Below are positions 1 to 9,024 of a stretch of DNA of 32,528 nucleotides, in pieces. A program made the position numbers and the translations under genes. The stretch spans positions 1 to 32,528 of the forward strand of contig JAFUIK010000035.1 of assembly GCA_017473955.1 (NCBI GenBank), given 5' to 3'. Below the pieces are notes generated by a model. The model saw only the letters and a list, made by a program, of their open reading frames with translations, searched no databases and was not told the DNA's origin. The DNA comes from Ruminococcus sp. (GTDB lineage: Bacteria > Bacillota > Clostridia > Oscillospirales > Acutalibacteraceae). Within the stretch, counting starts at the first letter, position 1; each line of letters starts with the position of its first letter.

Positions 1-704
1 AACACCTCGTTTGGTGTGCCCTCAGTTAAAATTTTGCCGTCATCCATAACAATAACTCTATCAGCATCAACAGCTTCGTCCATATAATGAGTAATGAGCA
101 CAACAGTTATACCTTGCTCGCGATTTAGCTTTTTAATTGTGTTCATAACCTCTTCTCTGCCCTTTGGGTCGAGCATAGCAGTTGGTTCATCAAGCACAAT
201 GCAAGACGGCTCCATAGCGATAATACCTGCAATTGCAACACGCTGTTTCTGTCCGCCTGAAAGCTTGTGCGGTGGCTGATTACGGTAGTCGTACATATCA
301 ACTGCCTTTAGGGCGTTGTCAACTCTCACTCTGATTTCTTTCGGATCGACACCTAGGTTTTCAGGACCGAAAGCGACATCTTCTTCAACAACAGAAGCTA
401 CAAGCTGGTTGTCGGGATTTTGCAACACAAGACCTACCATTCGTCTTACGGTGAAATCTTCGTCCTCGTCTGCTGTGTCAATAGAATTGACGTAAACCTT
501 GCCAGAATGTGGCAAAAGCATAGCGTTTAAGTGCTTTGATATAGTCGACTTACCTGAGCCGTTGTGGCCAAGAAGTGCAACGAATTCGCCCTTTTTAACG
601 GTGAACGAAACATCATCAAGCACGTTTTTTACATCCGCAGTATTTACTTGTTCATCCTCATCAATGTAACGAAAGACCAGGTTTTGTGCTGTGATAAAGT
701 CCAT
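1..704 (-). CDS. ecfA: ECF transporter ATP-binding protein (EcfA), 3' end cut by window
   Basis: ATP-hydrolysing subunit of an energy-coupling factor (ECF) vitamin/metal uptake transporter; it acts on the inner face of the membrane with EcfT and exchangeable S-components. Translating the minus strand from the ATG at 704 gives a Walker A (GHNGSGKST), the Q-loop region (LQNPDNQ), the ABC signature ([13 protein letters not shown]), Walker B ([13 protein letters not shown]) and the switch histidine (LITHYMDEA). The LVLQNPDNQ and VAFGPENLG stretches are typical of the CbiO/EcfA family rather than of ABC importers with periplasmic-type binding proteins. The gene starts 19 bases after the methyltransferase stop, so it is probably the last visible gene of that operon; ecfA2 and ecfT would be expected beyond position 1. 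RibU and FolT at 21-23 kb are plausible S-component partners. About 235 codons are visible of the usual ~280. Confidence 0.93.
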   Translation of the reverse strand, partial: MDFITAQNLVFRYIDEDEQVNTADVKNVLDDVSFTVKKGEFVALLGHNGSGKSTISKHLNAMLLPHSGKVYVNSIDTADEDEDFTVRRMVGLVLQNPDNQLVASVVEEDVAFGPENLGVDPKEIRVRVDNALKAVDMYDYRNQPPHKLSGGQKQRVAIAGIIAMEPSCIVLDEPTAMLDPKGREEVMNTIKKLNREQGITVVLITHYMDEAVDADRVIVMDDGKILTEGTPNEV

Positions 705-723
705 AGTTTAAATTATCTCCAAA

Positions 724-1587
724 TCATTTTCTCCATATTGCGGTATTACCACAAGGGAGAATGAGGTTAGTATCTGTGACAGGAAGACCGATTTCTGAAG
801 ATGAAACCGAACCGCCGAATTTTTTAACTAAAATTGTTGAAAGCATATACTCCATTACTGACGGAGGGAGTCCTGTTGTATATGAATTAAGAATAAAAAA
901 GCGTGCATCATCTGAAAGAATTGTCGAACATAATTCCAAAAAAGAATAAAGCTGTTCTTCAAGCTTCCATACCTCTCCGCCTGGACCTCTGCCGTATGAT
1001 GGTGGGTCCATAATAATACCATCGTACTTGTTGCCGCGACGCTGTTCTCTGGCGACAAATTTCATACAATCATCAACAAGCCATCTTACAGGCTTATCGG
1101 AAAGTCCTGATGACTGGGCATTTTCCTTAGCCCACTGCACCATACCTTTTGACGCATCAACGTGGCAGACTTTAGCACCTGCATTAAGGCAAGCCAAAGT
1201 TGCACAGCCCGTATAACCAAAAAGGTTAAGTACGTTAAGCTGTCTGTCACTATCTTTTATTATATCCGATGCTAAATCCCAGTTAACAGCCTGCTCAGGG
1301 AAAATTCCCGTATGCTTAAAGCCCATAGGCTTTACATTAAACACCAAGTCGCGATACTTTAATGACCAAGAATCAGGAATTTTCTTGAACACCTGCCACT
1401 GACCACCGCCCGAATTTGAGCGGTGATACTTAGCGTGAGCTTTTCTCCATAACGGATTTTTACGCTCGGTGTTCCAAATAATCTGTGGGTCAGGACGGAT
1501 GAGGATAATATCACCCCAACGCTCGAGTCGCTCACCTGATGATGTATCTATAAGCTCGTAATCAAGCCAATTTGATGATACTCGCAT
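724..1587 (-). CDS. Class I SAM-dependent RNA methyltransferase (RlmI-like)
   Basis: 287-aa Rossmann-fold methyltransferase. The SAM-binding motif I is at 121-127 (NLFGYTG), the acidic residue after strand 2 lies in CHVDAS (141-146), and motif IV is at 194-201 (DPPSYGRG), the DPPxxG form seen in RlmI/RlmK-type rRNA methyltransferases. The N-terminal PUA domain of true RlmI is absent; the first ~80 residues are instead an aromatic/basic extension. The substrate (rRNA, tRNA or other) cannot be read from sequence. The start codon shares one base with the glmM stop (TGATG), so the two are translationally coupled. Family assignment is secure; the exact target is not. Confidence 0.85.
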   Translation of the reverse strand: MRVSSNWLDYELIDTSSGERLERWGDIILIRPDPQIIWNTERKNPLWRKAHAKYHRSNSGGGQWQVFKKIPDSWSLKYRDLVFNVKPMGFKHTGIFPEQAVNWDLASDIIKDSDRQLNVLNLFGYTGCATLACLNAGAKVCHVDASKGMVQWAKENAQSSGLSDKPVRWLVDDCMKFVAREQRRGNKYDGIIMDPPSYGRGPGGEVWKLEEQLYSFLELCSTILSDDARFFILNSYTTGLPPSVMEYMLSTILVKKFGGSVSSSEIGLPVTDTNLILPCGNTAIWRK

Positions 1588-2936
1588 CAGCCTAATCTCT
1601 CCTTAACGATGTCAGCCATTTCATTTGCAAGAGCTTCGATTTCGTCGTAGTTCTCACCCTCGAGCATTACTCTAACGAGTGGCTCTGTACCTGATGCACG
1701 AACTAAGATACGACCACGGTCACCGAGTGTCTTAGCAATGCGGTCATTCGCTTCTTTTAAAGCCTCGTCTGTCTTAAACTTAGCTTTGCCCTCGTTAGAA
1801 ATCTTAACGTTAACGAGTACCTGTGGGTAACGCTGCATTAATGTAGCGAGCTTAGAAAGCTTTTCGTTTCTGCGGTTAAGTAAGCTCATAAGATGAGCAC
1901 CTGTTAACTGACCATCGCCTGTTGTTGCATAGTCAAGGAAGATTACGTGACCGCTCTGTTCACCGCCGATATTGTAATCAGATTTAATCATTTCTTCAAG
2001 AACATATCTGTCGCCAACTGCAGTAGCAACAAACTTCATTCCGTTTGCTTCACAGAATTTGTTGAAGCCCATATTTGTCATAACTGTACCGACAACTGCG
2101 TCATTCTTCAACTTACCCTGAAGCTTCATATCAGCGGCACAAATTGCAATAATAAAGTCGCCGTCAACGAGCTCGCCGTTTTCATCAACTGCTAAGCATC
2201 TATCAGCATCGCCATCGAATGCAAGACCTGCTTGCAGCTTGTGCTCCTTAACGTAAGCCATAAGGGATTCCATATGAGTTGAACCACAGTTTGTGTTGAT
2301 GTTAACGCCGTCAGGGTTATCAAAGAGCATATGAACCTTTGCACCTAACTTAGTGAAAAGCTTTTCTGCTGTGCGTGATGATGAACCGTTTGAGCAATCA
2401 AGTGCGATTTCCATACCGTTTAAGTCATAATCTACAGTTGAAGCAACGTAGTCGATATACTCATCAGCGGCAGTCTCAATTGTTTCAACAGTGCCAAGAC
2501 CTTCATGAGCTGGAATTGTGTATGGCTCAGCGTTATCTAAAATAATAGCTTCAATCTTTTCTTCAAGCTCATCAGGAAGTTTGTAACCCTCTGAGCTGAA
2601 AATCTTGATGCCATTGAATTCGTAAGGGTTGTGTGATGCTGAAATCATAATACCTGCATCAGCCTTGTACTTCTTCACAAGGTGGGCAACAGCAGGAGTA
2701 GGAACAACGCCTAAAAGTTTAACATTAGCACCTACTGAACAAAGGCCAGCGATTAAAGCACCCTCTAACATATCGCCTGAAAGACGAGTATCCTTACCAA
2801 TAAGGAATGTAGGATGTTCAACCTCTTTGCTTGTGAGTACCATTGCGGCAGCTCTGCCGATATTCATAGCGAGTTCAATTGTAAGTTCTGTATTAGCGAC
2901 ACCTCTCGCACCATCTGTACCAAATAATCTTCCCAT
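1587..2936 (-). CDS. glmM: Phosphoglucosamine mutase GlmM
   Basis: Converts glucosamine-6-phosphate to glucosamine-1-phosphate, the step before GlmU in UDP-GlcNAc (peptidoglycan) synthesis; cytosolic. The 449-aa length is standard. Motifs seen: N-terminal FGTDGARG (5-12), the phosphoserine loop ISASHNP with the active Ser at about 101, the metal loop DGDADR (239-244) and the C-terminal phosphate-binding RASGTEP (413-419). The ASHNP plus RASGTEP combination separates GlmM from phosphoglucomutase/ManB types. A clear ribosome site (TTAGGAG) precedes the ATG. It lies 68 bases downstream of ruvB and overlaps the methyltransferase start by one base. Confidence 0.97.
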   Translation of the reverse strand: MGRLFGTDGARGVANTELTIELAMNIGRAAAMVLTSKEVEHPTFLIGKDTRLSGDMLEGALIAGLCSVGANVKLLGVVPTPAVAHLVKKYKADAGIMISASHNPYEFNGIKIFSSEGYKLPDELEEKIEAIILDNAEPYTIPAHEGLGTVETIETAADEYIDYVASTVDYDLNGMEIALDCSNGSSSRTAEKLFTKLGAKVHMLFDNPDGVNINTNCGSTHMESLMAYVKEHKLQAGLAFDGDADRCLAVDENGELVDGDFIIAICAADMKLQGKLKNDAVVGTVMTNMGFNKFCEANGMKFVATAVGDRYVLEEMIKSDYNIGGEQSGHVIFLDYATTGDGQLTGAHLMSLLNRRNEKLSKLATLMQRYPQVLVNVKISNEGKAKFKTDEALKEANDRIAKTLGDRGRILVRASGTEPLVRVMLEGENYDEIEALANEMADIVKERLG

Positions 2937-3004
2937 TTTTATTCTCCTAACAATAAAATTTTAATATATATCATTATCGTTTAGTCATTCACGATAAATC
3001 AAGC

Positions 3005-4072
3005 CTAATTATCAAACAGGCTTCCCTGTGCCTGTACTGTGTTTGACGGGACATCATAACCCAGATGCTGATACGCTTGTGCAGTTACACATCTACCTCG
3101 CGGGGTACGGCTTAAAAAGCCAATCTGCATCAAATAAGGCTCGTAGACATCCTCGATTGTTACCGCTTCTTCACCTATAGCGGCGGCTAGTGTTTCAAGT
3201 CCGACAGGGCCTCCGCGATAATACTTTATCATAGTATCTAACATTCTGCGGTCATTTTGGTCAAGTCCGAGCTCATCAATTTCGAGCCTGTCTAAAGCAA
3301 CACGAGCTACATCACAGGTGATTACACCATTTGACATAACCTCGGAAAAATCTCGAACTCTTTTCAAAAGGCGGTTAGCAATTCGCGGAGTACCACGGCT
3401 TCTGGACGCAAGCTCTAAGGCTCCGTCATCATCAATCGCAATACCTAAAATACCAGCACTACGAATGATAATATCTGCAAGCTCACGCGGCGAATACATC
3501 TCAAGTCGCAAGACCACACCAAAACGGTCTCTAAGCGGAGCTGTAAGCTGTCCCGCTCTTGTTGTTGCACCAACGAGAGTGAATTTCGGGAGCGGTAAGT
3601 GATAAGATGCCGCCATCTGCCCTTTTCCTGTTATAATATCAATAGCGAAGTCTTCCATAGACGGATACAAAATCTCTTCCACAGCACGCGAAAGGCGGTG
3701 TATCTCGTCGATAAAAAGAACGTCGCCAGGGTTTAAGTTGGTAAGCAGAGCCGCTAAATCACCGGGCTTTTCAATTGCAGGGCCGGAGGTAATTCGAATA
3801 TTAACACCCATTTCATTTGCGATAATACCAGCAAGCGTTGTTTTGCCAAGTCCCGGCGGTCCGTACAAAAGAACGTGATCGAGTGCTTCTTTTCGCTTTT
3901 TTGCGGCTTCAATAAATATGCTTAAGTTCTCTTTAGCCTTAGCCTGTCCGACATATTCATCTAAGGTTTTGGGTCGAAGGGGATTATCTCCCTCAACCAA
4001 ATCCTGCGGTATTTCAGAGGTATCCATTAAGCGATCCTCGAAATCCATTTCAAATTCAGTATATTCGTTCAT
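3005..4072 (-). CDS. ruvB: Holliday junction branch-migration helicase RuvB
   Basis: 355-aa AAA+ motor that drives branch migration of Holliday junctions with RuvA. It shows Walker A GPPGLGKT (71-78), Walker B with DEIHRL (122-127), sensor 1 in GATTRAG and the arginine-finger region LRDRFG, followed by the C-terminal winged helix ([25 protein letters not shown]). The N-terminal [15 protein letters not shown] is a family signature. A ribosome site (AAAGGAT) precedes the ATG. It belongs with ruvC-ruvA upstream but is separated from ruvA by 114 bases holding a repeat-like element, whereas ruvC and ruvA overlap. Confidence 0.98.
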   Translation of the reverse strand: MNEYTEFEMDFEDRLMDTSEIPQDLVEGDNPLRPKTLDEYVGQAKAKENLSIFIEAAKKRKEALDHVLLYGPPGLGKTTLAGIIANEMGVNIRITSGPAIEKPGDLAALLTNLNPGDVLFIDEIHRLSRAVEEILYPSMEDFAIDIITGKGQMAASYHLPLPKFTLVGATTRAGQLTAPLRDRFGVVLRLEMYSPRELADIIIRSAGILGIAIDDDGALELASRSRGTPRIANRLLKRVRDFSEVMSNGVITCDVARVALDRLEIDELGLDQNDRRMLDTMIKYYRGGPVGLETLAAAIGEEAVTIEDVYEPYLMQIGFLSRTPRGRCVTAQAYQHLGYDVPSNTVQAQGSLFDN

Positions 4073-4120
4073 TATGTTATCCTTTCATAAAAAGGTAGTA
4101 CGTAATATTTTTATATTTCT

Positions 4121-4169
4121 CTCCCTCAGTCAGCTACACTGACAGCTCCCTCACAGATGGTGCCTAGGG
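4121..4169 (-). repeat. Small GAGGGAG / TGACTGAGGGAG repeat remnant between ruvA and ruvB
   Basis: The 114-base ruvA-ruvB gap holds two direct copies of CTCCCTCA (4121-4128 and about 4145-4152) flanking a 5-bp stem with 5-base loop (GTCAG/CTGAC, 4129-4143). This pattern resembles a short interspersed repeat that I recall as common in Clostridia intergenic regions; that likeness is from memory. Only one copy is in this window, so repeat status cannot be shown here. Confidence 0.45.
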
Positions 4170-4186
4170 TTATATAGAAACTAAAA

Positions 4187-4780
4187 TTATCCCATTTGTC
4201 GCAGGGTTGCGGCGATAAGCTGTTCGACTGTTAAGCTAGGGTCAAGTTTAGAAAGAACAGGAGTGACATCAGCGGCACTGTAACCAAGCACAGCAAGAGC
4301 CTGCACAGCTTTCGGAATATTTCCTGTGTCAGCAATAACCGAACCTTTTGTGACAACTCCGTCAGCAGTATCAACCGAAATACCTTTAATCTTATCTTTA
4401 AGCTCAAGCACTATACGCTGGGCAAGCTTTGGGCCTACACCCGATGCACGGGTTAAAGTCTTGTAGTCGGATGCCGAAACGGAAAGAGCAATCTGCTCAC
4501 TGGAGAGCTCGGACAATATAGCTAAGGCTACCTTAGGTCCTACACCTGAAATAGAAATAAGCATTTTGAAGGTAGATAGTTCAGCCTTCGAGTAAAAACC
4601 GAAAAGCTCCATTGCGTCCTCTCGCACACTCATATATGTGAACAATGTTACGATAGAGTTCAGCTTTAAATTTCGTTGAGTCGTTAATGTAGTATTGACT
4701 CTAAAGCCAATACCGTTACATTCAACTACAACAAAACCTGATTCAATATGAATTAATGTTCCCTTTACGGAATAAATCAT
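4187..4780 (-). CDS. ruvA: Holliday junction DNA-binding protein RuvA
   Basis: 197-aa junction-binding partner of RuvB. The N-terminal OB fold (1-62: MIYSVKGTL...GFRVNT...REDAMELFGF) is followed by two helix-hairpin-helix motifs, ISGVGPKVAL (77-86) and ASGVGPKLAQRIV (112-124), and a C-terminal RuvB-binding domain (about 150-197: AVQALAVLGYSAADV). All match the family in order and length. Its ATG overlaps the ruvC stop by four bases (ATGA), indicating coupling. Confidence 0.98.
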   Translation of the reverse strand: MIYSVKGTLIHIESGFVVVECNGIGFRVNTTLTTQRNLKLNSIVTLFTYMSVREDAMELFGFYSKAELSTFKMLISISGVGPKVALAILSELSSEQIALSVSASDYKTLTRASGVGPKLAQRIVLELKDKIKGISVDTADGVVTKGSVIADTGNIPKAVQALAVLGYSAADVTPVLSKLDPSLTVEQLIAATLRQMG

Positions 4781-5289
4781 AGTTTAACTCCTCCGCTTAA
4801 TAAATCTCTTCGAAGTTTAGTTCCACAGGCGTGAGTGTGAGTTATAGCGATAGCTAGTGCATCGGCAGTGTCATCCGGATTAGGAACTTCTTTCAAATGC
4901 AATAGTCTTCTTGTCATTTCCATAACCTGTGGTTTTTTAGCTTTGCCGTAGCCTGTGACCGCGACTTTCACCTGAAGCGGTGTATATTCATAAACTTTCA
5001 CACCGCATTGTTGTGCCGCCAGCAAAATAACTCCTCTTGCCTGTGCTACCAAAATTGCGGTAGTGACATTAGTGGTAAAAAACAATTTTTCAACAGAAAG
5101 TGCGTCAGGCTTGTACTTTTTTAAAATGGTAATCATATCGTTATAGATAAGTTCGAGTCTTAAATTAAAATCAGTGTGAGCCTCAGTTGTGATAGAGCCG
5201 AAAGCTAAGGGACGGTAAGCGTTGCCGTTATATTCAATCACTCCCCAACCAACAATAGCATAACCGGGGTCAATACCCAAAACTATCAC
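4777..5289 (-). CDS. ruvC: Holliday junction resolvase RuvC (GTG start)
   Basis: Endonuclease that resolves Holliday junctions after RuvAB migration. From the GTG start the product is 170 aa, the family length. Catalytic acidic residues fit the RuvC set: D7 (LGIDPG), E67 (SVEKLFF), D140 and D143 (DDTADALAIA). I chose the GTG at 5289 over the upstream ATG at 5328 because an AGGAG site (5299-5303) lies 9 bases before it and homologues begin at the IVLGIDPG strand; the upstream start would add 13 unconserved residues. It is first in the ruvC-ruvA-(ruvB) order, preceded by its own promoter (5340-5368). Confidence 0.96.
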   Translation of the reverse strand: MIVLGIDPGYAIVGWGVIEYNGNAYRPLAFGSITTEAHTDFNLRLELIYNDMITILKKYKPDALSVEKLFFTTNVTTAILVAQARGVILLAAQQCGVKVYEYTPLQVKVAVTGYGKAKKPQVMEMTRRLLHLKEVPNPDDTADALAIAITHTHACGTKLRRDLLSGGVKL

Positions 5290-5339
5290 ACAGTCGCACT
5301 CCTTTCTCAAAAAAACGTACTTTCCCATAATTGAGATTT

Positions 5340-5368
5340 ATTATAACATAATCGGCTTACAATAGCAA
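5340..5368 (-). promoter_or_regulatory. Sigma-A-type promoter for ruvC-ruvA operon
   Basis: On the minus strand a -35 TTGCTA (5363-5368) and a -10 TATAAT (5340-5345) are separated by 17 bases, about 50 bases upstream of the ruvC GTG. It lies downstream of the pfl terminator, fitting an independent unit. Confidence 0.7.
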
Positions 5369-5379
5369 TAAAATGAGCA

Positions 5380-5416
5380 TAAAAAACAGCGAACTTTCCT
5401 AAAAAAGTCCGCTGTA
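5380..5416 (-). terminator. Intrinsic terminator after pflA
   Basis: A hairpin with arms at 5386-5397 and 5404-5415 (one mismatch in a 12-bp stem) is followed on the minus strand by TTTTTTATG. T-rich sequence also lies on the plus side, so it could act both ways. It separates pflBA from ruvC. Confidence 0.8.
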
Positions 5417-5436
5417 ATTGTTTTTTATTCTGCTTA

Positions 5437-6156
5437 TCAGCAATATTCTGAAATCAGCTGTTTAAGTTTAGATACATCATCAGCTTTAGCTTGCTCGATA
5501 TTACCAAACGGAAAGTCGATTTTCAGCTCGTCATACTTAATTTGACAGATTTTCTTAAACGGCAAAAGCTCGATTTTATCAACACAATCGTGGCTATCTG
5601 CTATTGTTTTAAGCTTTAAGATATTATCCGTCGAATCGTTAATTGTCGGAATAATTACCTGTCGAAGAGTTGTAGGTATCCCCTTTTCGTTAAGGTAAGA
5701 CAAAAACTCAAGCACAGGAGCTAAATGACATCCAACGTTTTCAACGTATGAATCATCATCGGTGTACTTGATATCAAGCAATACTCTATCAGTGACAGAA
5801 AGCAAAGCTTTGATATCATCGTTAAGCACACTGCCTGATGTATCAAGGCAAGTGTTAATGCCGTTTTCGTGGCACAATGAGAACACTTCTTTCGCAAACT
5901 TCGCTTGCAAAATAGGCTCACCACCCGAAAGAGTAATACCGCCTTTTTCTCCAAAATACTCCTTAAAACGTGAAGCTTTATAAACTATCTCTATAGGGGT
6001 GTACTCCCTACCCTCATTATAATTCCAAGTATCGGGATTGTGACAGCATTTGCATCTTAAATTGCAACCTTGCATAAACACTACAAAGCGTACTCCGGGG
6101 CCGTCAACAGTACCCATACTCTGGATAGAATGAACTCGTCCTTTAGTCACACTCAT
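5437..6156 (-). CDS. pflA: Pyruvate formate-lyase activating enzyme (radical SAM)
   Basis: 239-aa radical SAM enzyme that makes the glycyl radical on PflB. The [4Fe-4S] motif CX3CX2C is at C31, C35 and C38 within [15 protein letters not shown], and the [10 protein letters not shown] segment (about 73-82) is the SAM-binding GGE region. The N-terminus ([26 protein letters not shown]) is the classic PflA opening. Its ATG overlaps the pflB stop by four bases, so activator and target are made together. The product is cytosolic and oxygen-sensitive, consistent with a strict anaerobe. Confidence 0.98.
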   Translation of the reverse strand: MSVTKGRVHSIQSMGTVDGPGVRFVVFMQGCNLRCKCCHNPDTWNYNEGREYTPIEIVYKASRFKEYFGEKGGITLSGGEPILQAKFAKEVFSLCHENGINTCLDTSGSVLNDDIKALLSVTDRVLLDIKYTDDDSYVENVGCHLAPVLEFLSYLNEKGIPTTLRQVIIPTINDSTDNILKLKTIADSHDCVDKIELLPFKKICQIKYDELKIDFPFGNIEQAKADDVSKLKQLISEYC

Positions 6157-8384
6157 AATGCCTCATGGAATGTTCGGCTAATAACCTCACGCTGTTGTTC
6201 TTTTGAAAGCTTATGGAAGTTAACTGCGTAGCCTGATACACGAATTGTAAGGTTCGGATAAGCCTCAGGGTCGTTATACGCTTCAATCAATGTATCACGA
6301 TTTAAAACGTTTACGTTAATGTGGTGAGCATTTTTAGCAAAGTAACCATCTAAAACTGATACAAGGTTATTAATACGCTCGTCTTCATCTCTGCCCAAAG
6401 CTTCAGGAGTAATAGAGAATGTATTCGAAATACCGTCACGGCAATCATCATAGCTGATTTTTGCAACAGAGTTGAGAGAAGAAAGTGCACCATTTTCTTC
6501 ACGGTTGTGCATTGGGTTAGCACCAGGTGCGAACGGTGAGCCTGCTTCTCTGCCGTCAGGTGTTGCACCTGTGTGCTTACCATACATAACGTTAGATGTA
6601 ATTGTAAGAACAGATAGAGTATGAATAGCCTTACGATAAGTCGGAGTTTTTCTAAGCTCAGTGATAAACTTGTGAGCCATCTCCTTAGCAATGAGGTCAA
6701 CGTTATCGTCATCATTACCATATTTAGGGAAATCGCCAACTGTATTAAAGTTTACGATATAGCCATTCTCATCCATTACTGGGTGAACAGACGCGAACTT
6801 GATAGCACTTAAAGAGTCTGTTACTACTGAAAGGCCTGCGATACCGAAAGCCATAAAACGTTCAACATTAGTATCATGGAGAGCCATCTGTGACTTCTCG
6901 TATGCATACTTATCGTGCATATAGTGAATAACGTTCATTGTGTTAACGTAGAGATTTGCAAGCCACTCAATATAGATATCAAATCTCTTCATAACCTCGT
7001 CATAGTCGAGTTTATCGCCTGAAAGCACATCCATCTGAGGACCTATGTGCATACCGCTTGTGGTATCATAACCGCCGTTGATTGCGATAAGTAAGAGTTT
7101 AGCAAGGTTACAACGTGCTCCGAAGAACTGCATCTGCTTGCCGACTTTCATTGCTGATACACAACAAGCGATTGCGTAATCATCACCATAGATAGGACGC
7201 ATAAGGTCGTCGTTTTCATACTGGATTGAGTCTGTATCAGCAGACACCTTAGCACAGTATTTCTTAAAGTTTTCAGGGAGCTGTTTGCTCCATAAAATTG
7301 TGAGGTTCGGCTCAGGTGATGAACCTAATGTATAGAGAGTATTGAGCATACGGAAAGTTGACTTAGAAACTAATGTTCTGCCGTCTTCGCCCATACCGCC
7401 CAAAGCTTCTGTAATCCACATAGGGTCGCCGCCGAAAAGCTCGTTATACTCAGGTGTACGAAGCATACGTGCCATTCTAAGCTTGATAACAAAATCGTCA
7501 ATGAGTTCCTGAGCTGTTTCTTCTGTTAATGTACCGTTTTCAAGGTCACGCTCGATATATATATCAAAAAATGTGCTGACTCTGCCTAAAGACATAGCCG
7601 CACCATTTTGCTCCTTAATAGCAGAAAGGTAAGCAAAATATGTCCACTGGATAGCTTCTCGTGCATTGCTTGCAGGCTGAGAAATATCATAACCGTAAGC
7701 AAGTGCCATTTCTTTCATAAATCCTAAGAATGTAATCTGCTGGAACAGCTCCTCATAAAGACGAATCTGCTCTGTATTTAATGTACCTGTTGAAAGCTGA
7801 GCCTTGTCCTTTTTCTTTTCTTCAATGAGCTTGTCCACACCATAAAGTGCAACTCTTCTGTAGTCACCAATAATTCTGCCTCTGCCGTAAGCATCAGGAA
7901 GACCTGTGATAACGTGGCACTTTCTGGCTGCACGCATTTCATCAGTATACGCACGGAATACACCATCATTGTGTGTTGTTCTGTATTTAAACTCATCTTC
8001 AATCTTTTCGCTTAATTCGTAACCGTAAGCCTTACAAGCCTGTCTAGCCATACGAATACCGTTGAATGGATTAACGCCACGCTTTAGCGGACGGTTAGTT
8101 TGCAAACCAACGATAATCTCATTTTCTTTGTCAATATAACCCGGTGTATAGCTTGTCAATGACGAAGCAGTTGCTGTATCAATATCAAGCACACCACCAT
8201 ACTGACGCTCAAGTGCAAATAAAGACTGCACCTTTTTCATAAGCTCATTAGTACGCTGTGTAGGACCACTCAAAAAGCTGTGGTCGCCCTCATACTGTCG
8301 GTAGTTAGTCTGGATAAAATCACGGACGTTGATTTCATCACACCAAAGACCGCTTTTAAAACCTTCCCAATTCTTATGTTCCAT
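6153..8384 (-). CDS. pflB: Formate C-acetyltransferase (pyruvate formate-lyase)
   Basis: 743-aa glycyl radical enzyme that converts pyruvate and CoA to acetyl-CoA and formate. The catalytic Cys pair is C407-C408 ([13 protein letters not shown]); the radical Gly is G718 in RVSGYAVNF, 25 residues from the C-terminus. Substrate-loop and fold signatures such as [22 protein letters not shown] and [14 protein letters not shown] are present. Length matches PFL rather than the ~800-aa glycerol dehydratase or choline lyase relatives. A strong ribosome site (GGAGGAAAA) precedes the ATG. The leader holds a ZTP riboswitch, linking formate production to folate one-carbon status. Confidence 0.98.
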   Translation of the reverse strand: MEHKNWEGFKSGLWCDEINVRDFIQTNYRQYEGDHSFLSGPTQRTNELMKKVQSLFALERQYGGVLDIDTATASSLTSYTPGYIDKENEIIVGLQTNRPLKRGVNPFNGIRMARQACKAYGYELSEKIEDEFKYRTTHNDGVFRAYTDEMRAARKCHVITGLPDAYGRGRIIGDYRRVALYGVDKLIEEKKKDKAQLSTGTLNTEQIRLYEELFQQITFLGFMKEMALAYGYDISQPASNAREAIQWTYFAYLSAIKEQNGAAMSLGRVSTFFDIYIERDLENGTLTEETAQELIDDFVIKLRMARMLRTPEYNELFGGDPMWITEALGGMGEDGRTLVSKSTFRMLNTLYTLGSSPEPNLTILWSKQLPENFKKYCAKVSADTDSIQYENDDLMRPIYGDDYAIACCVSAMKVGKQMQFFGARCNLAKLLLIAINGGYDTTSGMHIGPQMDVLSGDKLDYDEVMKRFDIYIEWLANLYVNTMNVIHYMHDKYAYEKSQMALHDTNVERFMAFGIAGLSVVTDSLSAIKFASVHPVMDENGYIVNFNTVGDFPKYGNDDDNVDLIAKEMAHKFITELRKTPTYRKAIHTLSVLTITSNVMYGKHTGATPDGREAGSPFAPGANPMHNREENGALSSLNSVAKISYDDCRDGISNTFSITPEALGRDEDERINNLVSVLDGYFAKNAHHINVNVLNRDTLIEAYNDPEAYPNLTIRVSGYAVNFHKLSKEQQREVISRTFHEAL

Positions 8385-8415
8385 AATATTTTCCTCCTAA
8401 CTTTTAGTCTGGTAT

Positions 8416-8454
8416 ATAAGAAAAGGGCAATTCACTTATAAAAGCGAACTGCCC
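8416..8454 (-). terminator. Terminator hairpin, expression platform of the ZTP riboswitch
   Basis: On the minus strand GGGCAGTTCGCTT pairs with AAGTGAATTGCCC (8425-8454) and is followed by TTTTCTT. The 5' arm shares the GGGCAG of the aptamer's last helix, so ligand binding should block terminator formation (an ON switch). The same hairpin has one G-T type mismatch per arm. Confidence 0.85.
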
Positions 8455-8522
8455 AGACGGTCGGCTGAAATGCACCCATGCTTCCCCGCGTTATTTCGCA
8501 TCATCCGTCAGTTGCATAAGTG
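8449..8522 (-). ncRNA. ZTP riboswitch (pfl motif) upstream of pflB
   Basis: The minus-strand leader carries the conserved blocks of the pfl/ZTP motif in order: ACTGACGG, a hairpin (GCG/CGC arms), GGGGAAGCAT, a variable linker, then CCGTCTGGGCAG, whose CCG can pair back with the CGG of the first block as the known pseudoknot. ATGC (about 8513-8516) pairs with GCAT to close the first domain. ZTP/ZMP accumulates when 10-formyl-THF is short; riboswitches of this class usually turn on genes for one-carbon or purine supply. Here the target is formate-producing PFL, the setting that gave the motif its name. Confidence 0.93.
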
Positions 8523-8531
8523 TTCAATCAC

Positions 8532-8560
8532 ATACTACTACAAGATATACTTTTTGTCAA
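8532..8560 (-). promoter_or_regulatory. Promoter for the pflBA transcript
   Basis: A perfect -35 TTGACA (8555-8560) and a -10 TAGTAT (8532-8537), 17 bases apart on the minus strand, put the start of transcription near 8525, immediately before the riboswitch. Confidence 0.8.
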
Positions 8561-8569
8561 CAAAAGAAA

Positions 8570-8583
8570 CACAAAATATTGTG
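8570..8583. promoter_or_regulatory. Small dyad upstream of pfl promoter
   Basis: CACAA-AATA-TTGTG is a 5-bp inverted repeat nine bases upstream of the -35 box of the pfl promoter and seven bases past the stop of the small lipoprotein gene. It could be an operator, but it does not fit the Rex or Fnr consensus well. Low confidence. Confidence 0.25.
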
Positions 8584-8589
8584 CCAAAA

Positions 8590-8949
8590 TCACGATTTGT
8601 ATAAAGATACAGTATTTTCTCCATAAACTATTTCAACTCTGTCAAAATGGACAATATAAGTAAAGGCATAGGGAATTTTTGTATTCTCATCATGGATAAC
8701 AAAAGCCGTAGAGGACAACTCGCACAATCCGCTTAATGTTATACTTTTGTTATCAAAAAGTGTAACACTGAGCGATGCTTTATCACCATCAAAATCCAAA
8801 GCTATTTTGTTACCGTTATCAAGCTGTACAGACCATTTACTTTGCGTCAACTCATCTGCAGAATTTGTAACAACTTCACTACATCCGCTGGATAAAAAGA
8901 TTAAAGTTAACATCGAAACACAAATGATAATTTTTGAAAAAATCCTCAT
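8590..8949 (-). CDS. Small putative lipoprotein, function unknown
   Basis: 119-aa product with a lipoprotein-like signal: basic MRIFSK, a hydrophobic stretch (IIICVSMLTLIFL), then SSGC. The lipobox is imperfect, as the residue three before Cys is Ser. The mature part is β-rich, alternating polar and hydrophobic (WSVQLDNGNKIALDFDG, SLSVTLFDNKSITLSG), suggesting a small β-sandwich or barrel; I recognise no family. I chose the ATG at 8949 because GGTGG lies just upstream and the signal then starts at the basic residues; an upstream in-frame start at 8994 would put 15 hydrophobic residues before it. It lies downstream of a terminator, so it is probably its own unit. Confidence 0.7.
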   Translation of the reverse strand: MRIFSKIIICVSMLTLIFLSSGCSEVVTNSADELTQSKWSVQLDNGNKIALDFDGDKASLSVTLFDNKSITLSGLCELSSTAFVIHDENTKIPYAFTYIVHFDRVEIVYGENTVSLYKS

Positions 8950-8992
8950 AATACCACCGACACATAATATGAGAAAAATGACATTTGTATGC

Positions 8993-9021
8993 AAAAAAAT
9001 AAACGCCGATAAACGGCGTTT
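8993..9021 (-). terminator. Intrinsic terminator after the four-TM membrane protein
   Basis: Stem AACGCCG/CGGCGTT with a 5-base loop (9002-9020) followed on the minus strand by ATTTTTTT. It is four bases past the stop of the gene at 9025. Confidence 0.85.
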
Positions 9022-9024
9022 AAG

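Noticed and set aside
2629-2964. 111-codon plus-strand frame opposite glmM
   Set aside because: Antisense to the conserved N-terminal half of glmM; no ribosome site and no domain.
6350-6739. 129-codon frame inside pflB on the same strand
   Set aside because: A shifted-frame shadow of a complete pflB; the product is low-complexity and has no motif.
8570-8583. Rex or Fnr operator upstream of pflB
   Set aside because: The dyad CACAA-N4-TTGTG does not match the Rex (TTGTTAA-N4-TTAACAA) or Fnr consensus well; kept only as an unnamed low-confidence dyad.
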